Part shown: positions 8,523-16,704 of the stretch, one piece after another
Layout of the letters: each line of letters opens with the position of its first letter
Position numbering within the stretch: the first letter of the stretch is position 1
Source: Nonomuraea angiospora
GTDB lineage: Bacteria; Actinomycetota; Actinomycetes; Streptosporangiales; Streptosporangiaceae
DNA length: 64,000 nucleotides
NCBI RefSeq assembly: GCF_014873145.1
Contig: NZ_JADBEK010000001.1
Coordinates: 8,866,001 to 8,930,000, forward strand
Reading direction: 5' to 3'
Translations under genes and position numbers: made by a program
Notes under the pieces: model-generated
Seen by the model: the letters and a program-made list of their open reading frames with translations, nothing else
What the model was told of the DNA's origin: nothing
Databases searched by the model: none

Positions 8523-9437
8523 ATGACGAAGCGCATCCTCACCGCCTCCGGCCTCGCGCTCGCCACCGCGCTGATCGCCGCCTCCGCCCTCCCGGCCATG
8601 GCACAGGCGGACACGCGGTCGAGCACCGACGTCTATCTGGCGGCGACGCTGCTGGGCAAGAACGAGGTGCCCGCCCCCGGCGCGAAGGTGGGTGACCGCG
8701 ACGGCGGCGCGATCGCCGTGTTCCGCATCCACGGACAGCAGGTCGACTACGCGATCCGGTGGCAGAAGGTGGCCGCGCCGACCGCGTTCCACATCCACCG
8801 GGGCAAGGCCGGCAAGAACGGCGACGTCAAGATCCCGTTCTTCGGCGCGGCGCTGCCCGCCTCGCTCAGCGCCGTCAAGGGCACCGTCACGGTCAAGGAC
8901 TCGGGCCTGCTCGCCAGGATCGCGAACAACCCCAAGGGCTGGTACGCCAACCTGCACACGGGCGAGTTCCCCGGCGGCGCCGTCCGCGCCCAGCTGCACC
9001 GGGTACGCCCCGTTTCGCTCAACTCGGTGCTGGCCGCCGGCTCGTCCCACCACACGCTCACCACGCTGGCCGACGGCCGCCAGGAAGTGCCCGCGCCCGG
9101 CACCAAGGTCGGCGACAAGGACGGGCGGGCCGCGTGGCTCGTCTGGGTGAAGGGCACCAAGGTCCACTTCGCCACCGCCTGGAACCGCGTCGCCCCGCCG
9201 ACGAACGGCCACGTCCACCGCGGCGTCAAGGGCAAGAACGGCCCGGTGGTCGTGGACTTCTTCGCCGCCGAGAACGGCCTGCCGCCCGGCGTCAACGGCA
9301 TCGCCGGCACCGGCACCGCCTCGGCCAAGGTCGCCGACGGAATCAGGCGCAACCCCAAGGGCTGGTACGTCAACCTGCACACCGCGGAGTTCCCCGGCGG
9401 CGCGGTGCGCGGCCAACTCCACAACGGCGGCTGGTAG
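8523..9437 (+). CDS. Secreted protein with two CHRD domains
   Basis: A 304-residue exported protein. The ATG at 8523 has GAAAGGG upstream and opens a classical Sec signal peptide (MTKRILTASG, hydrophobic core, cleavage near AMAQA). Two CHRD domains follow, at about residues 34-160 and 175-303. Each has the pattern LxGxxEVPAPG, FHIHRG or HVHRG, and NPKGWYxNLHTxEFPGGAVRxQL. The two halves resemble each other, so the gene arose by internal duplication. CHRD domains were named from chordin and occur in many bacterial secreted proteins of unknown role. The gene is divergent from another secreted protein gene across a palindrome-containing promoter and is followed by a stem-loop. Confidence 0.88.
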   Translation: MTKRILTASGLALATALIAASALPAMAQADTRSSTDVYLAATLLGKNEVPAPGAKVGDRDGGAIAVFRIHGQQVDYAIRWQKVAAPTAFHIHRGKAGKNGDVKIPFFGAALPASLSAVKGTVTVKDSGLLARIANNPKGWYANLHTGEFPGGAVRAQLHRVRPVSLNSVLAAGSSHHTLTTLADGRQEVPAPGTKVGDKDGRAAWLVWVKGTKVHFATAWNRVAPPTNGHVHRGVKGKNGPVVVDFFAAENGLPPGVNGIAGTGTASAKVADGIRRNPKGWYVNLHTAEFPGGAVRGQLHNGGW

Positions 9438-9454
9438 CGGCGCACCGGAAGGTG

Positions 9455-9482
9455 CGGATGCTCAGGCCGTCCAGAGCATCCG
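9455..9482 (+). terminator. Stem-loop after the CHRD gene
   Basis: A perfect 9-bp inverted repeat (CGGATGCTC / GAGCATCCG) with a 10-nt loop starts 17 bases after the stop codon of the CHRD gene. It directly precedes the palindrome GTAGGTACCTAC (9483-9494) at the front of the next gene's regulatory region. Confidence 0.6.
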
Positions 9483-9505
9483 GTAGGTACCTACGTAGTC
9501 CCGAT

Positions 9506-9587
9506 TAGGTGCCTATATGGGGATTTTTCACCTCTTATCCAGGTAGCTCGCCGAGGCATGCTCGTGGTGTGAGCAATCCACGCTCAC
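9506..9587 (+). promoter_or_regulatory. Conserved upstream block of the second kinase gene
   Basis: This is the counterpart of 1443-1525. It holds TAGGTGCCTA, TATATGGGGATTTTTCACC and the inverted repeat GTGAGC, 7 nt, GCTCAC (9570-9588 region). Just upstream, GTAGGTACCTAC at 9483-9494 is a perfect 12-bp palindrome of the same type as TAGGTACCTA in the other copy. The block ends about 65 bases before the kinase start codon. Confidence 0.6.
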
Positions 9588-9652
9588 CCGAAGAGAGGGC
9601 CGAAGGGAACCGGACGGCAGCCACCTCAGCTGCCAGACGGGGTGCAAGGGCA

Positions 9653-10123
9653 ATGAACAGCGTTTCGCGGACCAGCATCTACACGACGGCCACCGGCCAG
9701 AGCCCGGCAACACGCCGCACGGCCTCGTGGTGGCTGTCGGCCGACCTCGGCTCGGTGCGCACCGCACGCCGGTTGACCCGCGACAAGCTCACCGACTGGG
9801 GCTTCGACGACCGGATCGAAATCGCGGAGCTGCTCGTCAGCGAACTGGTCGCCAACGCGCTGGACCACGCCCACGGCCAGGTCCGTCTCGGCCTCTCCGC
9901 CGAGAACGGCTCGCTGCGCTGCGAAGTCGAAGACGAAGACCCCCAAATGCCCACCATGCGCACCGTCGACCTCGACGCCGAGCGCGGACGCGGGCTCTTC
10001 CTGGTCGACACGCTCTCCGGCTCCTGGGGCGGCACCCCCACCCCGCGCGGCAAGGCCATCTGGTTCGAGCTTCCGGCATCCGCCGAAGCCGAAGCCGACC
10101 TCTTCGCGCCGATGGCAGCCTGA
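9653..10123 (+). CDS. RsbW-like anti-sigma factor / ATP-binding kinase, paralogue
   Basis: A 156-residue HATPase_c_2 protein closely similar to the product of 920-1402. The shared stretches are TASWWLSADL, IAELLVSELVANALDHAHG (N box), EVEDEDPQMP and GRGLFLVDTLSGSWGG. I choose ATG 9653, preceded by AAGGG, because it aligns with the start of the paralogue; an open frame extends 48 codons upstream through the conserved leader and is probably not translated. It is expected to bind ATP and either sequester a sigma factor or phosphorylate an anti-sigma antagonist. No such partner is encoded nearby. The pair brackets an 8-kb segment, and the two leaders are conserved along with the proteins. Confidence 0.83.
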   Translation: MNSVSRTSIYTTATGQSPATRRTASWWLSADLGSVRTARRLTRDKLTDWGFDDRIEIAELLVSELVANALDHAHGQVRLGLSAENGSLRCEVEDEDPQMPTMRTVDLDAERGRGLFLVDTLSGSWGGTPTPRGKAIWFELPASAEAEADLFAPMAA

Positions 10124-10136
10124 GCCCGGAACGCAG

Positions 10137-10167
10137 ACAGGCCGGTTCCGCGTGGGAACCGGCCTGT
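10137..10167. terminator. Bidirectional terminator between convergent genes
   Basis: A 13-bp perfect stem (ACAGGCCGGTTCC and complement) with the 5-nt loop GCGTG lies between the stop codons of the kinase gene (10123, rightward) and the MFS gene (10182, leftward). Placement and symmetry suit a terminator for both. Confidence 0.75.
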
Positions 10168-10181
10168 TCGAGGCGGGGCGG

Positions 10182-11585
10182 TCAGGCGGACACCGCCACC
10201 GGCTCCCGATCCCTGGCGGGCCTGGGGAGCATCGTGAGCGCCGCCACCAGGCCGATCGCGGACAGTACGGTCGAGCCCAGGAACGCCATCCGGTACCCCG
10301 ACACCAGCGCCTCCGGCGCGGGGGAGCCGCCCGCGACGCCGGCCGCGATGGCCACCAGCACCGCGATGCCGACCGAGATGCCCACCTGCGTCGTCACGTT
10401 GAACAGGCCCGACACCATCCCCGACTCCTCCGGTGAGGCGTCCGAGGTGGCGGCGACGGTCACCGCGCCGATCAGGAGGCCGAAGCCGAAGCCGGTCAGC
10501 AGCTCGGAGGGAAGCAGGACCAGCAGGTAGTCGCCCTGCACCCCCACCCGCAGGTAGAGCGCCGCGCCCACCAGGATGAAGGCCATGCCGGCGGCCGCCG
10601 TCGTGCGCAGGCCGTACCTGGTCAGCACGCGTCCGCCGAGGAACGAGGCGGTCAGCGCGATCGTCGCGGGGATCGCCAGCGTCGCCAGGCCCGACAGGGT
10701 GGCGCTGTAGCCGAGCACGAGCTGGGTGTAGAGGCTGAGCAGGAAGGCCACCGGCTGCATCGCCATGGCCACCAGGAACATGATCACGTTGCCCGCGCGG
10801 AGCGTGCGCCTGCGGAAGACGTTCAGGGGGACGAGCGGGTTGGCCGAGCGGTGCTCGACGGCGAGGAAGGCGACGATGAGGGCGATCGCGAGGGCGCCGA
10901 CGCCGAGCGTCCTGGCCGAGGTCCAGCCCGCCTCCGCCGCGTCCACCAGGGCGTAGATGAGCAGGCCCAGCCCGGCGGTCGAGGTGACGGCGCCGGTCAC
11001 GTCGAAGCCGCGGGCCCGTTCGGCGGAGCGCGCGGCGGGCAGCAGTACGAGCGCCAGCGCGGCGACGCCCAGCCCGATGGGCGCGTTCACCAGGAACACG
11101 GATCGCCAGCCGAACCAGTCGGTGAGCAGGCCGCCGAGCACCAGCCCGGCCGAGGCGCCCATGCCGCCGACGGCGCCCCACAGCCCCATCGCCTTGTTGA
11201 GCGCCGGGTCGCCCTTGAAGATCGTCATCACCAGCGACATCCCGGCGGGCGCCACCAGGGCGCTGGCCAGCCCCTGCACGGCCCGTACGGCGATCAGCGG
11301 CCCGCCGGACGCGGCCACGCCGCCGATCAGGGACACCGCGCCGAACAGCAGCATCCCGGCGATGAAGATCCGGCGCCTGCCCACGTAGTCGGACAGGCGC
11401 CCGCCGAGCAGCAGCAACCCGCCGAACACCAGCGAGTACGCCGTCGTCGTCCACGACAGGTCCTGGGCGTTCATGCCCAGCTCACGACCCATGTGCGGCA
11501 TCGCGATGCCCACGATCGTAGAATCCAGGATCAGCACGAACTGGGTGGTGGCCAGTAGCGAGAAAGCGGCCCATTTGTTCTTCAT
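10182..11585 (-). CDS. MFS drug exporter, DHA2 (14-TM) family
   Basis: A 467-residue proton-driven exporter of the EmrB/QacA type in the cytoplasmic membrane. The N-terminal half shows the family signatures LDSTIVGIAMPHMG (motif D1), LGGRLSDYVGRRR (motif A) and VNAPIGLGVA (motif C region). The hydrophobicity pattern fits 14 helices. The ATG at 11585 has AGGAAG 8 nt upstream; a TTG two codons earlier is less likely. The gene is divergent from an HxlR-family regulator, a common pairing in which the regulator represses the exporter until an inducer binds. The substrate cannot be told from sequence. Confidence 0.9.
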   Translation of the reverse strand: MKNKWAAFSLLATTQFVLILDSTIVGIAMPHMGRELGMNAQDLSWTTTAYSLVFGGLLLLGGRLSDYVGRRRIFIAGMLLFGAVSLIGGVAASGGPLIAVRAVQGLASALVAPAGMSLVMTIFKGDPALNKAMGLWGAVGGMGASAGLVLGGLLTDWFGWRSVFLVNAPIGLGVAALALVLLPAARSAERARGFDVTGAVTSTAGLGLLIYALVDAAEAGWTSARTLGVGALAIALIVAFLAVEHRSANPLVPLNVFRRRTLRAGNVIMFLVAMAMQPVAFLLSLYTQLVLGYSATLSGLATLAIPATIALTASFLGGRVLTRYGLRTTAAAGMAFILVGAALYLRVGVQGDYLLVLLPSELLTGFGFGLLIGAVTVAATSDASPEESGMVSGLFNVTTQVGISVGIAVLVAIAAGVAGGSPAPEALVSGYRMAFLGSTVLSAIGLVAALTMLPRPARDREPVAVSA

Positions 11586-11666
11586 GACCAAGTCTTCCTA
11601 AGGGAACGATTTGTAACAGTGGCCATGATGTGTGACCATCGAGGTCGACCGGAAGAAGGCACTTTC

Positions 11667-12137
11667 ATGTCCCAGAGGAACACCGCTGTACCAGAGCAGC
11701 TCAGGACGCTGGACGACGCGCAGGCGATGATCGAGCAGGGCTTCTGCCCCATCCCGCCGCGCGAGATCCTGGACAAGATCGCCGGGAAGTGGGCCATCCA
11801 GATCGTCGTGGTGACCGCCCGCGGGCCGAGGAGGTTCACGGAGCTGGAGCGGGAGATCGAGGGCATCAGCCGCCGCATGCTCACCCTCACCCTGCGCAAC
11901 CTGGAGCGCGACGGGCTGCTGGAGCGCACGGTCTATCCGACGGTGCCGCCCAAGGTCGAGTACCAGGCCACGCCGATGGCGCTGGAGCTGTACGAGGCCA
12001 TGCTGACGCTCACCAACTGGTCGCGGAAGCACAGCACGTGCGTGGCCGCCTCCCGGGAGCGGTACGACGCCCGCCAGGCCGCACAGGAGACGCCGGGCTC
12101 CGTCCCCGCTCCTGGACGGGTCCCCGCCACCGTCTGA
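11667..12137 (+). CDS. HxlR-family transcriptional regulator
   Basis: A 156-residue winged-helix regulator of the HxlR/MarR-like group. The DNA-binding domain spans about residues 25-115, with [18 protein letters not shown], then the recognition-helix region [19 protein letters not shown] and the wing with [13 protein letters not shown]. The start at ATG 11667 is supported by GGAAGAAGG 7 nt upstream; an open frame goes 16 codons further up but would run into the promoter. The 81-bp gap to the divergent MFS exporter must carry both promoters and probably its operator. HxlR proteins often sense reactive aldehydes or quinones, but the ligand here is unknown. Confidence 0.9.
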   Translation: MSQRNTAVPEQLRTLDDAQAMIEQGFCPIPPREILDKIAGKWAIQIVVVTARGPRRFTELEREIEGISRRMLTLTLRNLERDGLLERTVYPTVPPKVEYQATPMALELYEAMLTLTNWSRKHSTCVAASRERYDARQAAQETPGSVPAPGRVPATV

Positions 12138-12168
12138 GCCCGCCCCACCGGCCTACTCCCGATCCGGC

Positions 12169-13938
12169 CTACTCCCGATCGCCCTCTGGCCCAACCGCCC
12201 CACCGGGGCCAGCGGACCCACTGGAACCACCTGGCCTACCGGAGTCGCCGGACCTACCGGAGTCGCCGGACCCACCGGAGTCGCCGGGTCCACCAGGGCC
12301 ACCGGGGTGACCGGGGCCACCCGGCTCGCTCGGCTGCCCGGGGGCTCCCGACTCGTCCACGGCTCCCGGCTCGGGCGAGCGACCAGCGTGCCCGCGAGCC
12401 GAAGGCACATCCGCCGACGGCGCATCCGGCTCGGGCGCGGCGGCGGAAGCGCCGTCCGAAGCGGGTGAGGGCGCGGCGGGCTGCGTCAGCGGGAGCCGAG
12501 GCTCAGCGGGCTTGCGGCGCAGCGCGCGCCCGGCCCCCCGTACCGAAACCACCACCAACCGCCCCACGCCCCCCAACAGCAACGGCACCAGAAGCACCCC
12601 CACGAAGATGGGCGTGGCCATGTACCGGAAGTCCTGCGCCGAGATGTTGGCCAGCACCGTGAGCTGCTGCCCGGCCACCACGGCCGCCACCCCCAGCACG
12701 TACCGGTTCCGCAGAGCCAGCGCCCCCAGCGCCACGGCCAGGTACGACACGTAAGCCCACAACGCCCCCCGCCACAGCACCCAGTCGTACTGCGGTGCCA
12801 GCGCCCCGGTCAGCCACGGATCGGCCACCTGGTTCAGCTCCCACGACTGCGGCCGCAGCGAGAAGACCCACCGCCCGGGGAAGTCGGGCACCTTGTTCGG
12901 CCCCACGTAGGTGTCGGCGTTGGGCCGCAGCGAGAACCGGTACGTCATCCCCCCGACGGCGAACTCGTCCTGCACGGGCCGCCACGCGATCGCCCCCCGG
13001 CACAGCCGGGTGTCGACGATCATGCGGGGTTCGGAGATGAGCAGCCGTTTCCACAGGTCGAGCAGTTCGGAGGCGTGCGCGTCGGCCTGCGGCCAGCTGA
13101 AGTCCCGCCGCCAGATCAGCGGGTTGATCGTGTAGCAGGTCCCGCCGTCCCACCACCGCGTCAGCGGCGCCACGGTGGCCATCAACGCCTTGTCCTGCTC
13201 GGTGAACAGCTCGGGACGGTCCCGGTACGCCACCGCGATGTCGCCGAAGGCCGTGTGGTACACGTACGTCTTGGCGGGGGCCATGATGCCGAACTGCGGG
13301 AAGACGACGTTCGTGAGCACGAGCGGCAGGGCCGCGGCGAAGGTGCCGGCGAGCAGCAGCCGTACGCGCATGGTCGTGACGATCACCAGCAGCGCGAGGA
13401 CGGCGACGCCCACGACGAGGAAGCCGTTCGCCCGGAACAGCCCCAATGCCGTGAAGAGCAGCCCGAGCCCGACGAGGGTGGGCACGGTGACGGCGCGCCT
13501 GGCCGCGATCCGCGCGCACACGCCCGCGACGGCGATCGCGCAGATCGTGAACGGCACGTCCTTCCACAGCGTCACCGAGAACGCGCCCACGGGCGGCGCC
13601 AGCGGCATGAGCATGGCCACGAGCGTGGTCGGCAGTCGTGGCGCGCCGAGCGCCTTGAGCGACTGCGCCAGGTACGTCAGCGCCGCCGCCATGGCGGTGG
13701 TCTGCGCGAACGTGACCGCGCCCAGGTCACCCGTCTTGGTGAAGCTCAGCGACAGCAGCGCGTCGTAGAGCACCGAGTGGTCGCTCACCCAGGGGCCGAC
13801 GACGGTGTGGCTGAGGTAGAGGACCGAGTCGCGGCTGAACAGCCCGGGGTAGAAGGCCGCCCACCAGCAGGCGAGGACGGCCTGAATGATCAGGAAGGTC
13901 GGGATCGCGACCCACGGCTTTGGCTTCGCGGTGGCCAT
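12169..13938 (-). CDS. GT-C-like integral membrane protein with collagen-like tail
   Basis: A 589-residue membrane protein. The first ~465 residues contain about 11 hydrophobic helices, with [10 protein letters not shown] in the first extracellular loop and TLWKDVPF after the third. This arrangement is typical of GT-C-fold glycosyltransferases and of DUF6020-like proteins. A large extracytoplasmic region (about 235-385) lies before the last helices. The C-terminal ~110 residues are soluble and low-complexity, turning into Gly-Pro/Ser-rich triplets ([18 protein letters not shown]). It probably transfers a lipid-linked sugar outside the membrane as part of the surface-glycan locus. It lies 6 bp downstream of the polysaccharide deacetylase gene, so the two are very likely co-transcribed. 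Confidence 0.65.
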   Translation of the reverse strand: MATAKPKPWVAIPTFLIIQAVLACWWAAFYPGLFSRDSVLYLSHTVVGPWVSDHSVLYDALLSLSFTKTGDLGAVTFAQTTAMAAALTYLAQSLKALGAPRLPTTLVAMLMPLAPPVGAFSVTLWKDVPFTICAIAVAGVCARIAARRAVTVPTLVGLGLLFTALGLFRANGFLVVGVAVLALLVIVTTMRVRLLLAGTFAAALPLVLTNVVFPQFGIMAPAKTYVYHTAFGDIAVAYRDRPELFTEQDKALMATVAPLTRWWDGGTCYTINPLIWRRDFSWPQADAHASELLDLWKRLLISEPRMIVDTRLCRGAIAWRPVQDEFAVGGMTYRFSLRPNADTYVGPNKVPDFPGRWVFSLRPQSWELNQVADPWLTGALAPQYDWVLWRGALWAYVSYLAVALGALALRNRYVLGVAAVVAGQQLTVLANISAQDFRYMATPIFVGVLLVPLLLGGVGRLVVVSVRGAGRALRRKPAEPRLPLTQPAAPSPASDGASAAAPEPDAPSADVPSARGHAGRSPEPGAVDESGAPGQPSEPGGPGHPGGPGGPGDSGGSGDSGRSGDSGRPGGSSGSAGPGGAVGPEGDRE

Positions 13939-13944
13939 GGCCGG

Positions 13945-14616
13945 TCAGGGGTAGCTCACTCCGGGCTCAAGCTTCTTGCCGCGTAGCAGGGTAGGCACCG
14001 TGACGAGGTGGTAGCCCTGCTTCTTGAGCTCCTTGAGGATGGTGGGCATGGCCTTCACGGTCGCCGGGACCGTGTCGTGCATGAGAATCACTCCGTCGCG
14101 CTTGGCCAGCCTGAGGACGGCGGCCTTGATCTTCTTGGCGTCACGCAGCTTCCAGTCGAGCGTCGTGCCGGTCCAGAGCACCTGCCCGAGCTCCACCTGG
14201 TCGGCCAGGCCCAGCACGCGGTCGTCGGTGTGCCCGTACGGCGGGCGGAACATCGTCGGCCGCAGCCCCGTGGCCTGCTGGATGGCGTCCTGCGTGGTCT
14301 TGAGCTCGTCGAGGATCTGCTCGTCGAGCAGCGTCGGCAGGGAGGCGTGCGACCAGGTGTGGTTGCCGATCGCGTGTCCCTGCGCCAGCGTCTGCCTGGC
14401 GATCTGCGGCCGCTGCTCCACCTGCTTGCCGACCAGGAAGAACGTGGCCTTGACCCCCTCCCGCTTGAGAAGCTTGAGCAGGGTCGGGGTGCCCTCGCCC
14501 GGGCCGTCGTCGAACGTCAGCGCCAGGCACTTGACCCGGTCACAGTCGACCGTCGCCGCCTGGGCGGGCAGCGAGGTCGTGGCCAGCGCGGCCGCCAGCA
14601 GGGCATGAATCACCAC
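13945..14616 (-). CDS. Secreted polysaccharide deacetylase (NodB domain)
   Basis: A 223-residue exported carbohydrate esterase of the CE4 type. It starts at GTG 14616 with a signal peptide (VIHALLAAALATTSLPAQA). The NodB domain shows motif 1 TFDDGP with the catalytic and metal aspartates, motif 2 NHTWSH with metal histidines, motif 3 RPPYG, and the late LMHD motif. It should remove N-acetyl groups from peptidoglycan or an extracellular amino-sugar polymer. Coupled location with a GT-C-like membrane protein, and the wider glycan locus, favours a wall-polymer substrate. All catalytic residues appear intact. Confidence 0.9.
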   Translation of the reverse strand: MVIHALLAAALATTSLPAQAATVDCDRVKCLALTFDDGPGEGTPTLLKLLKREGVKATFFLVGKQVEQRPQIARQTLAQGHAIGNHTWSHASLPTLLDEQILDELKTTQDAIQQATGLRPTMFRPPYGHTDDRVLGLADQVELGQVLWTGTTLDWKLRDAKKIKAAVLRLAKRDGVILMHDTVPATVKAMPTILKELKKQGYHLVTVPTLLRGKKLEPGVSYP

Positions 14617-14681
14617 GGATCACAGCCTAGGGCCAATGCGCGCACACCGTGGAACACCCCCACGTCTCGGTCTGAACACGC

Positions 14682-15380
14682 TCATCGCCCGAGCCGGGCC
14701 CGCAGGAACAGCGTGACGCCCTTGAGCGACTTGACCGGCAGATACCGCTCGGCCCGCACGACCGCCGACAGCCCCGCGTTGACCAGGAGCGGCATCTTCC
14801 GCAGGTCGCTGCCCCTGGAGCGGCGCCGGTGGCGAGCGACGAGGGGGCGGAGCAGCACGTTCCAGCTCCAGACGCGATCGACCTTCAGCCCGGCCTGCTG
14901 CACCACGACGGTCAGCGACTCGCGGGCGTAGCGGCGCACGTGCCCCACCGCGTCGTCGTGGGCCGACCACAGCGCCATGTCGCACGGGACCGCGATCAGC
15001 GCGTGCCCCCCGGGCGCCAGCACCCTGGCGATCTCCTCCACGACCAGGTGGTCCTCGCGAACGTGCTCCAGCACGTCGAACGCGGTCACCAGGTCCAGGC
15101 TCCCCGGCTCGAACGGCAGCGCCCGCGCGTCGGCGCGCACGGCCTTGAGCCCGCGCTGCCTGGCCACCTCGACCGCCGTCGCGCACGAGTCGCTCGCGGT
15201 CGCCTCCCAGCCCGCCTCGACCAGCACTCTGGTGTTCCCGCCGCCGGCGGCGCCGATGTCCAGCGCCCGCCCGGGACGGCCCAGCCCGCGCAGCTCCCTG
15301 CGCAGGATGGCCCGGCGCTCGCGGTACCACCAGTGGGTGTCCTCGAGCGCGATCAGGCGGCGGATCTCAGTGGTTTCCAT
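14682..15380 (-). CDS. Class I SAM-dependent methyltransferase
   Basis: A 232-residue methyltransferase with the SAM-binding motif I ALDIGAAGGGNTRVL near residues 39-53, an acidic motif II around DARALPF, and FDVLEHV typical of the Methyltransf_11/23 group. No transmembrane segment is evident. It sits 3 bp downstream of a GT2-GtrA gene on the same strand, so a glycan or lipid-linked sugar is a reasonable substrate. The C-terminal ~60 residues are basic and may bind membrane or acceptor. The exact substrate is unknown. Confidence 0.8.
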   Translation of the reverse strand: METTEIRRLIALEDTHWWYRERRAILRRELRGLGRPGRALDIGAAGGGNTRVLVEAGWEATASDSCATAVEVARQRGLKAVRADARALPFEPGSLDLVTAFDVLEHVREDHLVVEEIARVLAPGGHALIAVPCDMALWSAHDDAVGHVRRYARESLTVVVQQAGLKVDRVWSWNVLLRPLVARHRRRSRGSDLRKMPLLVNAGLSAVVRAERYLPVKSLKGVTLFLRARLGR

Positions 15381-15383
15381 CGA

Positions 15384-16595
15384 TCAGTTCCTCGTACGGG
15401 AGAAGGCCCAGCGGTCCAGGGCGGTGAAGCGGATCAAGGTGAGCAGGCAGTACGTGCCGGCGACCGCGCTGACCTCCGTCAGCCGCCCGGCGCCGCGGGG
15501 CAGCGCGAGCACGGCCATGGTGGTGAGGGCGTAGTGGGCCAGGAAAAGCGCCGCCGCCCGCACGTGCACGGCGGTGCGCCGGTGGAATGTCCAGCGGCGG
15601 TTCGCCTCGGTGTGGACGACCCCGGCGAGGACGAGCGCGGCGAAATTCGTCACCGCCGGAGACCATACATCGCGCAGCGGCAGATAAATGAGCGCGTACA
15701 GAATCGCGGAAACAATGCCTGTCACGGCGAACGACGTGAATTTCGCCATCGTCACCGCGCGGGGCCGCGCCACGACCGCGTCCGGATGCGTGGGCCTCAG
15801 CTCGGGCCGCGCCACCTCGACGCGGGCCCGGCCCATCGACATCGACCAGGCGACCCGGGCCAGCCCCTTCAGGTCGTCGACGGCCGTCCTGACGATCTTC
15901 ACGCGAGAGTCGGTGTCCTCGATCCAGTCCACGGGCACCTCGTGCACGCGCAGCCCGTTGTGCTCGGCCAGCAGGAGCAGCTCGGTGTCGAAGAACCACG
16001 AGTCGTCCTCGACCTTGGCCATCAGCGGCCTGACCACGTCGGCCCTGGCCGCCTTGAAGCCGCACTGGGCGTCGCTGAAGCGGACGCCGAAGCCGTACCT
16101 GAGCAGGGCGTTGTAGGCGCGCGACACCACCTCGCGGCGCAGCGAGCGGCGGGTGCGCGCGCCGCGCGCGAGCCGCGTGCCGATCGCGATCTCGGAGTGG
16201 CCGCCGGCCACCGAGGCGACCAGCGGGAACAGGGCGCCGAGGCCGGTGGACAGGTCGACGTCCATGTACGCCACGATGTCGGCGGGGCTGTCCTGCCAGG
16301 CCGCGCGCAGCGCCGCGCCCCGGCCCCGGATGTCGAGCCGGCGGGCGTGTACGCGCTCGAACTGCCCGGCCAGCTCGTTGGCGACCGGCCAGGTGGCGTC
16401 GGTGCTGCCGTTGTCGACGATCGTGATGCGCCACGGCAGCGGGAAGCCGTCGCCGAGGAAGCGGGCCAGCGTGCGGACGCAGCCGGGCAGGGCGCGTTCC
16501 TCGTTGAGCACGGGGATGACGATGTCGACGCTCGCCGGCCGGGCCGTGGTGTCGAGAACGCGGGGGCTCGGCTCCGTCGCGGCACGCGTTTTCAT
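15384..16595 (-). CDS. GT2 glycosyltransferase fused to a GtrA membrane domain
   Basis: A 403-residue two-domain protein. Residues ~22-265 are a GT2 family domain like dolichyl-phosphate glucosyl/mannosyltransferases: VDIVIPVLNEE, VDNGSTD, the DxD motif in YMDVDLSTGL, and QCGFKAAR. Residues ~280-400 form a GtrA domain with four helices (KFTSFAVTGIVSA, NFAALVLAG, HTEANRRWTF). Such fusions make a polyprenyl-phosphate sugar and help present it to extracytoplasmic GT-C enzymes. That fits the two GT-C-like proteins encoded at 12169-13938 and 16705-18849. It is tightly followed by the methyltransferase gene. Confidence 0.88.
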   Translation of the reverse strand: MKTRAATEPSPRVLDTTARPASVDIVIPVLNEERALPGCVRTLARFLGDGFPLPWRITIVDNGSTDATWPVANELAGQFERVHARRLDIRGRGAALRAAWQDSPADIVAYMDVDLSTGLGALFPLVASVAGGHSEIAIGTRLARGARTRRSLRREVVSRAYNALLRYGFGVRFSDAQCGFKAARADVVRPLMAKVEDDSWFFDTELLLLAEHNGLRVHEVPVDWIEDTDSRVKIVRTAVDDLKGLARVAWSMSMGRARVEVARPELRPTHPDAVVARPRAVTMAKFTSFAVTGIVSAILYALIYLPLRDVWSPAVTNFAALVLAGVVHTEANRRWTFHRRTAVHVRAAALFLAHYALTTMAVLALPRGAGRLTEVSAVAGTYCLLTLIRFTALDRWAFSRTRN

Positions 16596-16704
16596 GGGAG
16601 TCCCTGATCCTGATCGGTGGCCGTACGTCCATGGAAATGTTCCTGGGGCCGTCCAGCGTGGCGCGGGCCGTTTCTTCGCAGCATTCCGTGAGGGGGAGAG
16701 ACCT

